Shown: positions 52,376-61,442, numbered from the stretch's first letter. The stretch is 64,000 bases of DNA from Tomitella gaofuii (GCF_014126825.1 NZ_CP059900.1:930001-994000); one strand, 5' to 3'. Numbers and translations: made by a program. The notes: generated by a model not told the origin, from the sequence alone.

Positions 52376-52644
52376 GCTGGCCTCTCCCGGGGCTGTTGTA
52401 TGCGGGTGTATGCGGGGCGTGCCCGTCGGTGGCACGCGGATTGCGGCGGTGGAGGTCTGCGCGCAAGGTGCCGATGGGACCCTGCCCTCGAGCAGTGGCC
52501 GATCATGCGCCGGAACGCACATTACCCTGTTGCTCAAGTTTCTGCTGTGGCGCCTGTGGTTTGGGCTCAGGCCGGGTGACGGCGCTGCGGGTGATGCGTA
52601 TCGTTGGCGATGCGGTGTCGATCGACGTGAGGATGTGATCCGGC

Positions 52645-53577
52645 ATGGGTGCATGGCAACGCGCGGCGTTCGAGTTCGCCGTCGATGGTGCCGTTGCGGC
52701 GGCCTCTGCAGTGCGGCGCCGGAATCACGATCCATTTCCACCGTCGCCCATCGACGGTGTCAACGACTGGACGGCTCCGCTCTCGGCGCAGCGTCCGCGC
52801 CCGGTGGTGCTGGTGCACGGCACCGGCGTCGGTGTGCGCGATACGTGGGATGTGATCGCAGCCGCCCTCGTGGCCGACGGATATCGGGTCTTCGCGGTCG
52901 AGCATGGCCGACGGCGCGGTCTGTTCGATGGGAACCTGACCGATCGACCGGGGGGCGGGGATATCGCGGATTCGGCGATCGAGTTGTCCGGGTTCGTCGA
53001 GAGCGTCAGGCGCGCGACGGGCGCGGAGCGTGTCGACATCGTCGCCCACTCGATGGGCGGGGTGGTAGCGCGCCAATACCTGCGGTTCTCCGGCGGGGCC
53101 GACCCGGCCGCGCCGGAGAACAACAAGGTCGGCCGGCTCGTCATGCTCGGAGCGACGAACCACGGCATCACATTCGGGACGATGCAGCTGATCGGCATGG
53201 CCGCGGAGAGGCTGGGCCTTCCGCTGGGCGCGCTCAGTGATGCCGCGTTGGGGCGGTCGCTGGCCCAGCAGATGGTGGGGTCGTCCTTCCTCGACCGCCT
53301 CAACGAAGGCGGCGACACCGTCCCCGGGGTGCAGTACACGGTGATCGCCAGCAGGGATGATCAGGTTTCCACCCCGCCCGAGCGCACGTTCCTCACCGCG
53401 GGGGACGGGTCGCGAGTGCGCAATATCTGGGTGCAGGACATCGATCCGTCCGCTCAGGTCGACCACATGCAGCTGTGCACGCATGAGGTCGCGGTTGACA
53501 TCGTCCGTGAGGCGCTCGGAAGTGCGGCCGTCGGCGCCGACGGGGCGCTGGAGACACGCGCGGAATCGTGCGGGTGA
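52645..53577 (+). CDS. Lipase/esterase paralog without signal peptide
   Basis: 310 residues, clearly homologous to the neighbouring secreted lipase: VNDW, RPVVLVHGTG, AHSMGG nucleophile elbow, ARQYLRFSGGA, LGATNHGITFG and SFLDRLNEGGDTVPGVQYTV are shared. The N-terminus MGAWQRAAFEF has no signal sequence, so it is probably cytoplasmic or wall-associated by another route. ATG at 52645 has only a poor ribosome binding site. The divergent 269-nt gap should hold promoters for both genes; none is obvious by eye. The two lipases probably arose by duplication. Confidence 0.88.
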   Translation: MGAWQRAAFEFAVDGAVAAASAVRRRNHDPFPPSPIDGVNDWTAPLSAQRPRPVVLVHGTGVGVRDTWDVIAAALVADGYRVFAVEHGRRRGLFDGNLTDRPGGGDIADSAIELSGFVESVRRATGAERVDIVAHSMGGVVARQYLRFSGGADPAAPENNKVGRLVMLGATNHGITFGTMQLIGMAAERLGLPLGALSDAALGRSLAQQMVGSSFLDRLNEGGDTVPGVQYTVIASRDDQVSTPPERTFLTAGDGSRVRNIWVQDIDPSAQVDHMQLCTHEVAVDIVREALGSAAVGADGALETRAESCG

Positions 53578-53587
53578 GCGCGACAGA

Positions 53588-54838
53588 TTACGCGGAGTCG
53601 GCAGAGTCCAGCCGACGTCCAGCCTTGCTTCTGGTGAGGTTTTCATCGGGCCCGTCAGGCCGGAGCGCGGGGTGATGCACCGTGCCATCGCGGTGGACGC
53701 CGCGGCTGTAGCGGTGGATCAGCTTCGCAGCCTTCGACGGTTGAAGGTTCGCACGGGTGACGTCGCCGTCGTAATGTGCGACCACGCGCGGGTCCATCAG
53801 TACGCGCCATAGCGGTGTCACCAATGCCGTGAGCACCATCAGTGCGTACCCGGCGGGCAGTTGCGGGGCCTCTTTGCAGCTGCGGAGGGCTTGATAACGC
53901 CGGCTGCCGTGCGCATGGTGATCCGAGTGCCGTTGGAGGTTGAGCAGCAGTACATTGCTGCCCGGGTGATCGCCGTTCCAGCTGTGCTCCGGGCGGACGC
54001 GCCCGAGTCTGCCGTCCGGCTCCCGTGCGCGCAGCAGACCGTAGTGCTCGATGTAGTTGACCGCCTCGAGCACGAGCATCCCGATCACGGCCTGCAGCGC
54101 GAGCCATGGTGCCACCTCCCAGCCGAATGAGCCGATGACGGCGGCGAACAGGACCACGCTGATCGTCCATGATTGGAGGATGTCGTTGCTCGGGTGCCAG
54201 AATCCGTGGCCCTGGCGGCGGAGGCGTCCGGCCTGCGAGCGCACGCCGGACAGGAACCCTCCGACCAGTGCGCGGGGGTAGAAGGCCCACAGGGACTCCC
54301 CGAGCCGGGCGCTCGCCGGATCGGCAGGCGTGGCGACGCGGACGTGATGCCCCACATTGTGTTCGACGAAGAAGTGGCCGTAGAACGACGGCGCCAGAGC
54401 CAGCTTGGCGAACGACTTCTCCGACCGTGTGTTCTTGTGGCCCAGTTCGTGTGCAGCGTTGATGCCGACGGCTGCGCTGATGCCCATGGTGATCGCCAGG
54501 CCGCCGCGTTCGCCGGTGGTCATCGGCTCATTCGCCAGGCACCAGGCGCCGAAGACGAACCCTGCGTACTGCACGGGCACGAACAGGTACGTGCACCATC
54601 GGTAGTACCGGTCGGCGGCGAGTGCACGCACGGCGCCGTCCGGTGGGCTGGAGCGGTCGGGACCGCACACCACGTCGATCAGGGGCACGGCGACGAGTAC
54701 GAGATAGGCGCCGAACCCCCACAACAACCCGGACACGTGATGCGCAAGCAGCCACGCGAAAAACGGGCCGGCCGGCGCGACCAGCGACAGCGGCCACAGA
54801 TAGCGCTTAGAATCCCGCCATGGACGGTCTTTGCTCAT
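53588..54838 (-). CDS. alkB: Alkane 1-monooxygenase (AlkB-type membrane diiron hydroxylase)
   Basis: 416 residues with all AlkB histidine boxes: HELGHK near residue 130, EHNVGHH near 160, NYIEHYG near 260 and LQRHSDHHAH near 300. Several hydrophobic segments precede and separate them. Such enzymes hydroxylate the terminal carbon of medium-chain alkanes or fatty acyl compounds at a diiron centre and need rubredoxin as electron donor. No rubredoxin or rubredoxin reductase gene is adjacent, unlike many alk operons in this order. The ATG at 54838 follows GGGGAGG. It converges on the lipase with a 10-nt gap. It may act on alkanes, or supply a hydroxylated acyl chain. Confidence 0.95.
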   Translation of the reverse strand: MSKDRPWRDSKRYLWPLSLVAPAGPFFAWLLAHHVSGLLWGFGAYLVLVAVPLIDVVCGPDRSSPPDGAVRALAADRYYRWCTYLFVPVQYAGFVFGAWCLANEPMTTGERGGLAITMGISAAVGINAAHELGHKNTRSEKSFAKLALAPSFYGHFFVEHNVGHHVRVATPADPASARLGESLWAFYPRALVGGFLSGVRSQAGRLRRQGHGFWHPSNDILQSWTISVVLFAAVIGSFGWEVAPWLALQAVIGMLVLEAVNYIEHYGLLRAREPDGRLGRVRPEHSWNGDHPGSNVLLLNLQRHSDHHAHGSRRYQALRSCKEAPQLPAGYALMVLTALVTPLWRVLMDPRVVAHYDGDVTRANLQPSKAAKLIHRYSRGVHRDGTVHHPALRPDGPDENLTRSKAGRRLDSADSA

Positions 54839-55221
54839 GACCGGCCTCCCCAAACCGCTGCTCCTGGTGTGAAGCCATCGCCAGTCTACCGCCTTTCCGT
54901 GCCCTCCGCGTCCCTGCGGCCCGTGCGTCGGTGCGGATGCTCCCACCCGGGAGAACGTGTCATGCGGTTGAAAACTGAATCTGACCTGTTTCAGACGTAT
55001 AATACCAACGCGGACGCCCTGCTTGGGGTGTCTGTGGCCTTCGTAACTTGGGTGCGTGGAGTCGGGTGAGATGGCGTGCGACGCCGAGCCGGGCCGCCGA
55101 GCGCTGGTTGCCGACACTTGATCGGTTACGGTACCGAGGGTGCTTCGGACATGCGTCCAGTCATCGTTGTGTGAACCCGCTGGCTGGCACGGGGAGTGCT
55201 GTGAGTCGGAAGGGAGGGGCC
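54839..55221 (+). promoter_or_regulatory. Divergent intergenic region with a consensus -10 box
   Basis: 383 bases between alkB and the FemAB-like gene. A perfect TATAAT lies at 54998-55003; at 17-nt spacing the -35 position holds CTGAAT, which is weak. A short inverted repeat TCTGA-CCTGTT-TCAGA at 54980-54995 abuts the -10 box and could be an operator. A 35-codon frame at 54962-55069 with GGGAG upstream overlaps this promoter and is not accepted as a gene. GGGAGG at 55212-55217 is the ribosome binding site of the next gene. Confidence 0.45.
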
Positions 55222-56376
55222 GTGGCGGGATCGCTGTGGAGGGCGCGTGCACATCGCTTTGGCGCGAAGGGGTCGCCCGGCCCGCCGGTGCAGGTCCGTT
55301 TCGCTGATTCGGACGAGGTTGCACGGTGGGATGACCTGCTACTGGCCGCGCCGGATGAAGGCAACGCATACCGGGGCAGCGTCAACATCGCATGCATGGC
55401 GTTGCAGGGGTATCAGGCGGTCCGTCTCATCGTCGGCGGACACGCTGTGACGGGGTTCCGCGTCGACGTACGGCCGCTCGGTGCGATGTGGATGCTCATA
55501 GGCCCACCCGCGTCGGATGCGGTGGAGCTGGTCGATGCGGCGTGTGCGATTGCTGATTTCGCGGCCGAGCACGGGGTCTCGGCGGTTCGGGTCCGCCCCC
55601 AGCTGCGCGAGGATGAAGGAGCCGCCCGATTCCTGCGTGACAGCGGTCTGGTGCGGGTGCCGTCGTGGCTGTCGGACCATATCGCCGTGGTGGATCTCTC
55701 CGGCACACAGCAGCAGGTCTATGCGCGGTTCAAAAAGCAGACGCGGCATGCGCTGCGCCGTTCGGTGCGCGAGGGCGTGCAGGTGCGCCGGGTCGAGCCG
55801 ACGTCCGAGAACTGCGTGACGATGAACCGCCTGGTCGAGCAGACGCGGCATGAACGTTTCAGCACACCGCCGGACCATGTGCTGACCGATATCTACCGCA
55901 CACTCTCGGCGGACGGTGCAGGGCAGATGTTCATGGCGTGGCATGGGGGGCGGGTCGTGGCGGCCGCTTTCGCGGTCGTATTCGGCGAGAACGCCATGTG
56001 CATGGTGGGGGGATCGGTCCGCAAGGCGCCGGGGGACGCGGAGCATCCGGGGCTGGGCACGTCCGGAGCCGGATACGCACTGCAGTGGGAGTGCATGAAG
56101 TGGGCGCATGAGAGGGGCTGTACGCGGTACGACATGGACGTCACACCATCCACCGCATACATTCACGACCCGACGCACCCGTTCCATCGGATCGGCAAGT
56201 TCAAGAAATCCTTCAGCCGGGAGATCACCGACTACCTCGGCTGCTACCAGGTGTCCGGACGCCCCCTGTCCGGATGGATGATCCGCAGGGCGGAACGATT
56301 TACGCAGCGCAAGGCAGCCCGCCGCGCACGTCAACGCGGCCGGCGGCCGAATCCGGACTTCGTGTGGCTGAGATGA
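55222..56376 (+). CDS. FemAB/GNAT-like acyl- or aminoacyltransferase
   Basis: About 384 residues with a FemAB-like GNAT fold (Acetyltransf_6 type). Recognisable segments are the lysine/arginine-rich FKKQTRHALRRSVREG after the first half, then MFMAWHGGRVVAAAFAV and a closing GCTRYDMDVTP with HRIGKFKKSF, typical of FemAB and peptidoglycan-bridge enzymes. Such proteins transfer amino acids from aminoacyl-tRNA to lipid-linked precursors, or acyl groups to sugars. GTG at 55222 follows GGGAGG; GTG at 55201 is an alternative. The very C-terminus is strongly basic, perhaps for membrane or nucleic acid contact. It lies just upstream of the first QueC-like gene on the same strand, separated by a hairpin. 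Substrate unknown. Confidence 0.75.
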   Translation: MAGSLWRARAHRFGAKGSPGPPVQVRFADSDEVARWDDLLLAAPDEGNAYRGSVNIACMALQGYQAVRLIVGGHAVTGFRVDVRPLGAMWMLIGPPASDAVELVDAACAIADFAAEHGVSAVRVRPQLREDEGAARFLRDSGLVRVPSWLSDHIAVVDLSGTQQQVYARFKKQTRHALRRSVREGVQVRRVEPTSENCVTMNRLVEQTRHERFSTPPDHVLTDIYRTLSADGAGQMFMAWHGGRVVAAAFAVVFGENAMCMVGGSVRKAPGDAEHPGLGTSGAGYALQWECMKWAHERGCTRYDMDVTPSTAYIHDPTHPFHRIGKFKKSFSREITDYLGCYQVSGRPLSGWMIRRAERFTQRKAARRARQRGRRPNPDFVWLR

Positions 56377-56502
56377 CACTGACGCTCGCCGGAGACTAAC
56401 GGCACGCAGGTGTCGTGGTGCATCGCCTGCTCGCCCGTATGCGCGGAGTGCGTCGCTCACGCTTACAGTGTCGGAAGAAGCTGTACGCACATACGGCGTG
56501 AC

Positions 56503-56527
56503 CACCCGGGGCTGAGTTCCCCGGGTG
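56503..56527 (+). terminator. Hairpin between FemAB-like and QueC-like genes
   Basis: A perfect 9-bp stem, CACCCGGGG with CCCCGGGTG, around a 7-nt loop, followed by TTT. It ends 26 nt before the next start codon, so it may act as a terminator or as an attenuator of the QueC-like gene. Confidence 0.65.
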
Positions 56528-56553
56528 TTTGCACGCCGAGTTAGGACGAACCC

Positions 56554-57720
56554 ATGTCCTCCACACTCGCCGTCCGCGTGAACCCGCCTTCGGGGAACGA
56601 GGTATCGGCACGTTTCTCAGTAGGTAAGAAGAGATTCACGGTTCGCACGTCGGCGAACGTCTCACTCGCCTCCGGCGCGACGCCGTGGCTTGCGCCGGGG
56701 CTGTTGGCGGCGATGCGCCAGAATGCCGCTCTGGACATCGACGGGCCCCTGGACTCAGTGGCGCTCACCGGTGCCGAGGAGGTCCAGCGGATCATGAGCG
56801 ACTGGTATCCGGCACAGATGCACGCCACTGCCATTCTGCAACAAGAAACCACGAATGAGACCCTCGCCGGTGGTAGAGGGGTCGGATGCTTCTTCTCAGG
56901 CGGGGTCGATTCGTTCTATTCCACCGTCAAACACATCGACGAGATCACGCACCTCATATTCATCCACGGGTTCGATATTCCGCTGGACAATGAAGACTTG
57001 GCCGAGCGCACGCTGCGTACCCTCCGCAAGGCGGCTGAGGATCTGGGAAAACCCCTCATTGAGGTCCGAACGAATCTGCGGCAGGTTCATGCGCTGCTGG
57101 GGCTTGATTGGGAATCGCATTCGCACGGGTCGCTCCTCGCGCATGTCGCGCTTCTGCTAACGGACCATATTGGCAAGTTGTATCTTCCGTCGAACCGCAT
57201 CGAGGGCGAGCTGGAGCCGTATGCCACGCACCCGGATCTCGACAAGCATTGGGGGTCCCGCGGTCTCGAGATCGTGCACGATGGCAACGAGGCGAACAGG
57301 CCGATGAAGGTCGCGGCGTTCGCCGACAGCGAGCCGGCGATGAACAACCTCCGAGTCTGCTGGTGGAACAAAGACAATGATTACAACTGCGGGCACTGTG
57401 AGAAGTGCATTCGCACGATGATGAACATCAAGATTGCGGGTGCAGAGGGAAAGTGCGCAACCCTGCCTGCTGATATTCCATATGATGTGTACAACCGGAT
57501 GTATATCAATAAGCCGGGAAAGCACGGTGCAGTGGAGAATCTGAAGGCGATGGACGATTTCGGATACCGGGACGCCGAGATGGAGCGTGCGTTACGCGAC
57601 GCGATCGACAGGCCCACGTGGCAGAACCAGATCTTCCATGCTCGCCAGTTGGCCGGCTTGGCACCTCAGTTCGCCGGCTTTCTTTGGAAAAAGGGCACCG
57701 GGCAGCTGTCACAAAAGTAG
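56554..57720 (+). CDS. QueC-like PP-loop ATP-pyrophosphatase family protein, paralog 1
   Basis: 388 residues. Residues 1-105 form an N-terminal domain shared only with the three paralogs nearby (pattern RFTVRTSANVSL, then TPWLAPGLLAAM). The PP-loop SGGVDS is at residues 115-120. HGFDI follows where canonical QueC has YGQRH. Four cysteines at 269, 279, 282 and 285 (C-x9-C-x2-C-x2-C, NCGHCEKC) match the zinc site of QueC, which turns a carboxylate into an amide and nitrile using ATP and ammonia. The fold is therefore a nucleotide alpha-hydrolase activating a carboxylate or similar group, but the substrate is unlikely to be the queuosine precursor. ATG 56554 has AGGA eight bases upstream. It is transcribed toward the three other paralogs. 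Confidence 0.82.
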   Translation: MSSTLAVRVNPPSGNEVSARFSVGKKRFTVRTSANVSLASGATPWLAPGLLAAMRQNAALDIDGPLDSVALTGAEEVQRIMSDWYPAQMHATAILQQETTNETLAGGRGVGCFFSGGVDSFYSTVKHIDEITHLIFIHGFDIPLDNEDLAERTLRTLRKAAEDLGKPLIEVRTNLRQVHALLGLDWESHSHGSLLAHVALLLTDHIGKLYLPSNRIEGELEPYATHPDLDKHWGSRGLEIVHDGNEANRPMKVAAFADSEPAMNNLRVCWWNKDNDYNCGHCEKCIRTMMNIKIAGAEGKCATLPADIPYDVYNRMYINKPGKHGAVENLKAMDDFGYRDAEMERALRDAIDRPTWQNQIFHARQLAGLAPQFAGFLWKKGTGQLSQK

Positions 57721-57734
57721 ATGGTTGAGCCTGA

Positions 57735-57785
57735 GCGCCCGGCCTGGCCCGCTTGCTGCTGTGTGGCTTGCGGCAGGCCGGGCGC
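57735..57785. terminator. Bidirectional terminator between convergent QueC-like genes
   Basis: A perfect 12-bp stem, GCGCCCGGCCTG with CAGGCCGGGCGC, encloses a 27-nt loop. It fills the 72-nt gap between two convergent paralogs and can serve both strands. Confidence 0.75.
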
Positions 57786-57792
57786 GATGGGA

Positions 57793-58969
57793 TCAATCGG
57801 TATCGCCCCTTCGGGCAATGATGGCTTGGTAGGCCTTCTCCCGTAGCGTCAGCCCCAGGACTTTGACCACGGTAAAGATGTACCACGAGCGTGCCGTCGC
57901 CTTCTGCAGAGCCGAGCGGTGCAGCGCCGATTCGAGCGCGCTCTCGAGTTCGGGATCGTCGCGGTCGGAATTTTGTAGTGCTCGAAGATTATCCCGCAGA
58001 AAATAGACGGCGCTGGGATTATCTGTGGGGATTTTCGAAAGGGCCTTCGCGGCGTCAATCGGCGGCAACGCGCGGCATTTATCGGCAGCACCTACGATGC
58101 GCATGTTAATCGCTGTACGAACGCATTTCTCGCATTCTCCACAGTTCAGCGCGTCGCTGCGGTTCCAGAAACAAACTCGAAGATGCTGCATGGCTGCAGG
58201 ACTTTCTTTCGCCGTCGCGGCCTTCGCTACGCGATCGGCTTCGAGTCCGTCGTGGATGAGTTGCACGTTACTGCTGGACCACAGCGGGTCCAGGTCGGGG
58301 TGCGTACCTCTCGGTGCGAGGTTGCCCTCCGTACGGCCCGCTGGGATATAGACGGTGTGCAGGTGATCCGCGAGGGAGAGAGCCACGTGGGCAAGCCCGA
58401 AGCCGACGTCCCATCCTCCGTTCATCTCGAACATGCGACGAATGTTCGTCTGATATTCGATCAGGTGCTTACCCATTTCCGCAGCGGCCTCACGAACCCC
58501 CTCGAGGCTCTTCTCGTAATGTCGGCGACTGTGGCTGTTGAGAAAAATATCGAACCCGTGCACGAAGATGAGATGCGTGATGTCAGGCTGGTGCTTTACA
58601 GCTGAATAAAATGAGTCGAGTCCACCGCTAAAAAAACACCCGACCCCGCGTTCTCCGTGGCCTTTGTCCTGCGTGGAATCTGCCACGAGGTTGACCTTGC
58701 GCATGGTATTCGGCCACCACTCGTGGAGGGTATTCTGTGCGGTTTCGGCGCCTTGCAAAGTGCTTTCGTCGACGGCTGAATCGACGCGTAAATCCAACCC
58801 CTTGCGCATCGCCATGATCAGCGCCGGTGGAAGCCATGCCGTGCCGGTGTTGCGTAGGGGTGACGTTCGCGGATCCGTTCACCCGGTACTGTGAGTCGTT
58901 CCACGCGAACTCGGCCGCGGTTTCGTTCGTATTGCAGTCCACGGGCGTTACAGTGAACACTTGAGACAC
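57793..58969 (-). pseudogene. QueC-like paralog 2, frameshifted near the N-terminus
   Basis: From 58815 to 57793 the frame encodes the PP-loop (CFFSGGLDSFYS), HGFDIFLN, THPDLDPLWSS and the zinc motif NCGECEKCVRT, all intact. The family N-terminal segment (AAEFAWNDSQY then SANVT) is present from about 58969 but in another frame. The two frames meet at a run of four G (top strand) at 58857-58860. Removing one base restores SANVTLRNTGTAWLPPALIMAMRKG, matching the other paralogs. It is thus either an inactivated gene, a sequencing error or a slippage-prone switch. Translation from ATG 58815 would give a 340-residue protein lacking the N-terminal domain. The predicted original start is GTG 58969, without a clear ribosome binding site. 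Confidence 0.75.
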
Positions 58970-59007
58970 CAATCTATATCGTCGCTGAAGTGCGGATGCA
59001 AATTCTG

Positions 59008-60177
59008 TTATCGTGGCCGGCCGACGCGGGAGCCGATCGAACGTCTGATCTTTTGTGAAAGCAGAATGAACGGCAATTTTGCTTCTCTGGTGAAGTTCCA
59101 TAGCTCTGCTGCGATTTCTTGCCTCGGGGTTCGGCGCAGCGTCTGTTCTAAGGCAGAGCGCAGTTCAGGATCAACGACTCCCGCATCGTTCATTTCTTGC
59201 AGATAGTGCTCCAGGTAATATCTAAACTGCGGAGCCTTCGCCGGGACCTTGCGCAGTGTCTTGGCTACGTTATATTCGGGAAACGAGGTGCACGCCCCTG
59301 ACGCGCCGACAATACGAAGATTGATCGCTGTGCGGACGCATTTTTCGCACTCCCCGCAGTTTTGCGTGTCGCTACGGTTTGCGAAACATACACGCAAGTG
59401 TGCCATCGCGGCGGGGCTTTCTTTGATGGCTCGGGCTTTCGCGATTCTGTTCGCTTCAAGGCCGTCGTGGATGATTTCGGTAACGGAGCTGGTCCACAGG
59501 TGGTCGAGATCCGGGTGTGTTCCGCGCGGGGGAAGGTTGTCACCATACTCGCCGGCCGGGATGTAGACGGCCCGAAGATGATCGGATAGAAGATGCACGA
59601 TGTTCGGTAGTGCGTATCCGATATCCCATCCTCCATTGTATTCAAAAAGCGGGCGAATGTTCGTCGTGACCGTGATCAATTCTTTGCCGAGTTCGTCGGC
59701 GGCCGCCTGTACACCGCGCAGTGCTGTCTCGTAGTGGTCTTCGCTTTTTAGGAATATATCGAACCCTTGGACGAAGATGAGATGGGTGATGTTGGGCTGG
59801 TTCTTCACGGCGGAATAGAAAGAATCGAGTCCGCCGCTGAAAAAACACCCAACGCCGCGGTTGTCGGGGGCTGTTGCCGTCGTCGATGTCGCATCGATTT
59901 TGACGGCGTGCATTGTGTCAGGCCACCATGAACAAAACAAGGACTGCGCCTGTGTTGCGCCGTCGAGCGCCTTTGCGTCGACGGGGCCATTTACACTGAG
60001 GTCGAGCCCTTTCTTCATGGCGAGAACTAGTGACGGTGTGAGCCAGGCCGTCGCGCTGTTGCGAAGTGTAACGTTTGCGCTTGTCTCGATCGTGTAAGAC
60101 TTGTCTGCCCAGGACAGTTCAGCGGCCGCCTGGTTCATAGGGCGCTTGATGGGCGTGGTGGTGAACGTATCTATCAT
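59008..60177 (-). CDS. QueC-like PP-loop ATP-pyrophosphatase family protein, paralog 3
   Basis: 389 residues, intact. Order of motifs: SYTIETSANVTLRNSATAWL in the N-terminal domain, CFFSGGLDSFYS as PP-loop near residue 113, VQGFDIFLK (VQGFDI here instead of VHGFDI), THPDLDHLWTSS and NCGECEKCVRTAINL. It is in the same orientation as paralogs 2 and 4, with 38 and 53 nt gaps, so the three probably form one transcript. ATG at 60177 has no strong ribosome binding site. Function as for paralog 1: ATP-dependent activation of an unknown carboxylate, inferred from the fold motifs only. Confidence 0.82.
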   Translation of the reverse strand: MIDTFTTTPIKRPMNQAAAELSWADKSYTIETSANVTLRNSATAWLTPSLVLAMKKGLDLSVNGPVDAKALDGATQAQSLFCSWWPDTMHAVKIDATSTTATAPDNRGVGCFFSGGLDSFYSAVKNQPNITHLIFVQGFDIFLKSEDHYETALRGVQAAADELGKELITVTTNIRPLFEYNGGWDIGYALPNIVHLLSDHLRAVYIPAGEYGDNLPPRGTHPDLDHLWTSSVTEIIHDGLEANRIAKARAIKESPAAMAHLRVCFANRSDTQNCGECEKCVRTAINLRIVGASGACTSFPEYNVAKTLRKVPAKAPQFRYYLEHYLQEMNDAGVVDPELRSALEQTLRRTPRQEIAAELWNFTREAKLPFILLSQKIRRSIGSRVGRPR

Positions 60178-60230
60178 GGATGTACCCGATCATGGTTGGA
60201 CGAAAGAAAGGTGCGTATTTCGAGAGGAGT

Positions 60231-61385
60231 TCAAGGAGAGGGAGTCAGCTTTTGGTAGATAAGTATCAATGCCATTTTCGTCGACGTTATACTCGACCAG
60301 AATGCCGCGATGGCACGCTGCATGGGGCTCCGGTCCAGTGCAAGTTTAAGTTCGTTAAGAATGTCCTCGTCCGCTTCTGGAAGATTTGTCAATGCGCAAA
60401 TGTTTTCCCTTAGGAAGTATATCTGATTCGGCGTGGTGTATTTAATATGACGTATGGCTCTGGGGATGTTCGTTTGCGGTATTGCGGTAAAGGATTCGCC
60501 TGCCCCGGCGGCTTTCATGTTAAGTGCAGTGCGTACGCATTTTTCGCATTCCCCACAGTTTTGTACGTCGCTTCGGTTCCAGGAGCATACGCGGAGGTGA
60601 TGCATCGCTGCTGGCGTACCTAATATGGCTTTGGCCTTTTCAGTGCGGGTGGCCTCGAAGTTGTCGTACACTAGTGTGACCGCTTGACTTGACCAAAGCG
60701 GGTCCAGTTCGGGGTGGGAGCCATGAGGAATCAGATTGTCTCGGTGATGAGAAGCGGGGATTAGCGCGGTGTGAATGTGGTCGGAAAGCAAGAAGGCTAC
60801 GTGTGCCATCGCCGCGCCGTGAGCGTGCATCCAATTGCGTCCGGAGACGAACGGTGTTTTGATGCTTGTTGTAACTTCGATTAGTGTCTTATTCATTTCC
60901 GTTGCGATAGTGCGGATGTGTTTCAGGGCGTTTCGATAATGGGCTGTGCTGTTTAGGTATATATCGAAGCCATGCACGAATATAAGATGTGTGACTGTGT
61001 GATCGTTAGTGATGGCTGAGTAAAAAGAGTCTAGTCCACCGCTGAAAAAGCAACCAATTCCACGGCCATTCGCAGTCTGGTTTGGTTCGGTGGACGCTTC
61101 GATACTGATCTTGTGCAGTTCCTCTGGCCACCAACTGTGGAGTAGCTGCTGCGCTTCGTTGGTGCCCTCGAGTGTTTTAGGGTCGACAGTCGAGTCAATG
61201 TGCAGCGGAAGATCTTTTTTCATCGCCATGATCGTGGCCGGGGGCAGCCATGCGGTCGCGGTGTTGCGAAGCGTGACGTTTGCGCTCGTCTCGATCGTGT
61301 AGGTCTTATCGCCCCACGAAAATTCTGCCGCAGCCTCGTGATCGGGACGGTCTAAAACATTGACGGTGAAGGTCTCTGCGGTCAT
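60231..61385 (-). CDS. QueC-like PP-loop ATP-pyrophosphatase family protein, paralog 4
   Basis: 384 residues, intact. The N-terminal domain has TYTIETSANVTL and TAWLPPATIMAM; the PP-loop is CFFSGGLDSFYS, followed by VHGFDIYLN, SHPELDPLWSS and NCGECEKCVRTALNM. ATG 61385 has GGAG eight bases upstream. Base composition is clearly lower in GC than elsewhere in the window (about 50% in a sampled 60-nt stretch at 60901-60960) and codons ending in A or T are frequent, a sign of more recent acquisition. It lies 57 nt downstream of the WS/DGAT gene on the same strand, as the first paralog of the probable operon. Confidence 0.82.
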   Translation of the reverse strand: MTAETFTVNVLDRPDHEAAAEFSWGDKTYTIETSANVTLRNTATAWLPPATIMAMKKDLPLHIDSTVDPKTLEGTNEAQQLLHSWWPEELHKISIEASTEPNQTANGRGIGCFFSGGLDSFYSAITNDHTVTHLIFVHGFDIYLNSTAHYRNALKHIRTIATEMNKTLIEVTTSIKTPFVSGRNWMHAHGAAMAHVAFLLSDHIHTALIPASHHRDNLIPHGSHPELDPLWSSQAVTLVYDNFEATRTEKAKAILGTPAAMHHLRVCSWNRSDVQNCGECEKCVRTALNMKAAGAGESFTAIPQTNIPRAIRHIKYTTPNQIYFLRENICALTNLPEADEDILNELKLALDRSPMQRAIAAFWSSITSTKMALILIYQKLTPSP

Positions 61386-61442
61386 TGGTGACTCCGTGTT
61401 GGCGGTATGAGTGGGAGGAGCGGTTGTATCGAGGTGGATCGG

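Noticed and set aside
50594-52579. Plus-strand frame of 661 codons across asnB and the lipase
   Set aside because: It is antisense to two clear genes with catalytic motifs and has no motif of its own.
54962-55069. Small 35-codon frame with GGGAG upstream
   Set aside because: It overlaps the TATAAT box and inverted repeat upstream of the FemAB-like gene and shows no recognisable feature; one good ribosome binding site is not enough.
56554-61385. Reading the QueC-like genes as true queC of queuosine synthesis
   Set aside because: The YGQRH substrate motif is absent, there is an extra N-terminal domain, four copies exist, and no queD, queE or folE-like gene is nearby.
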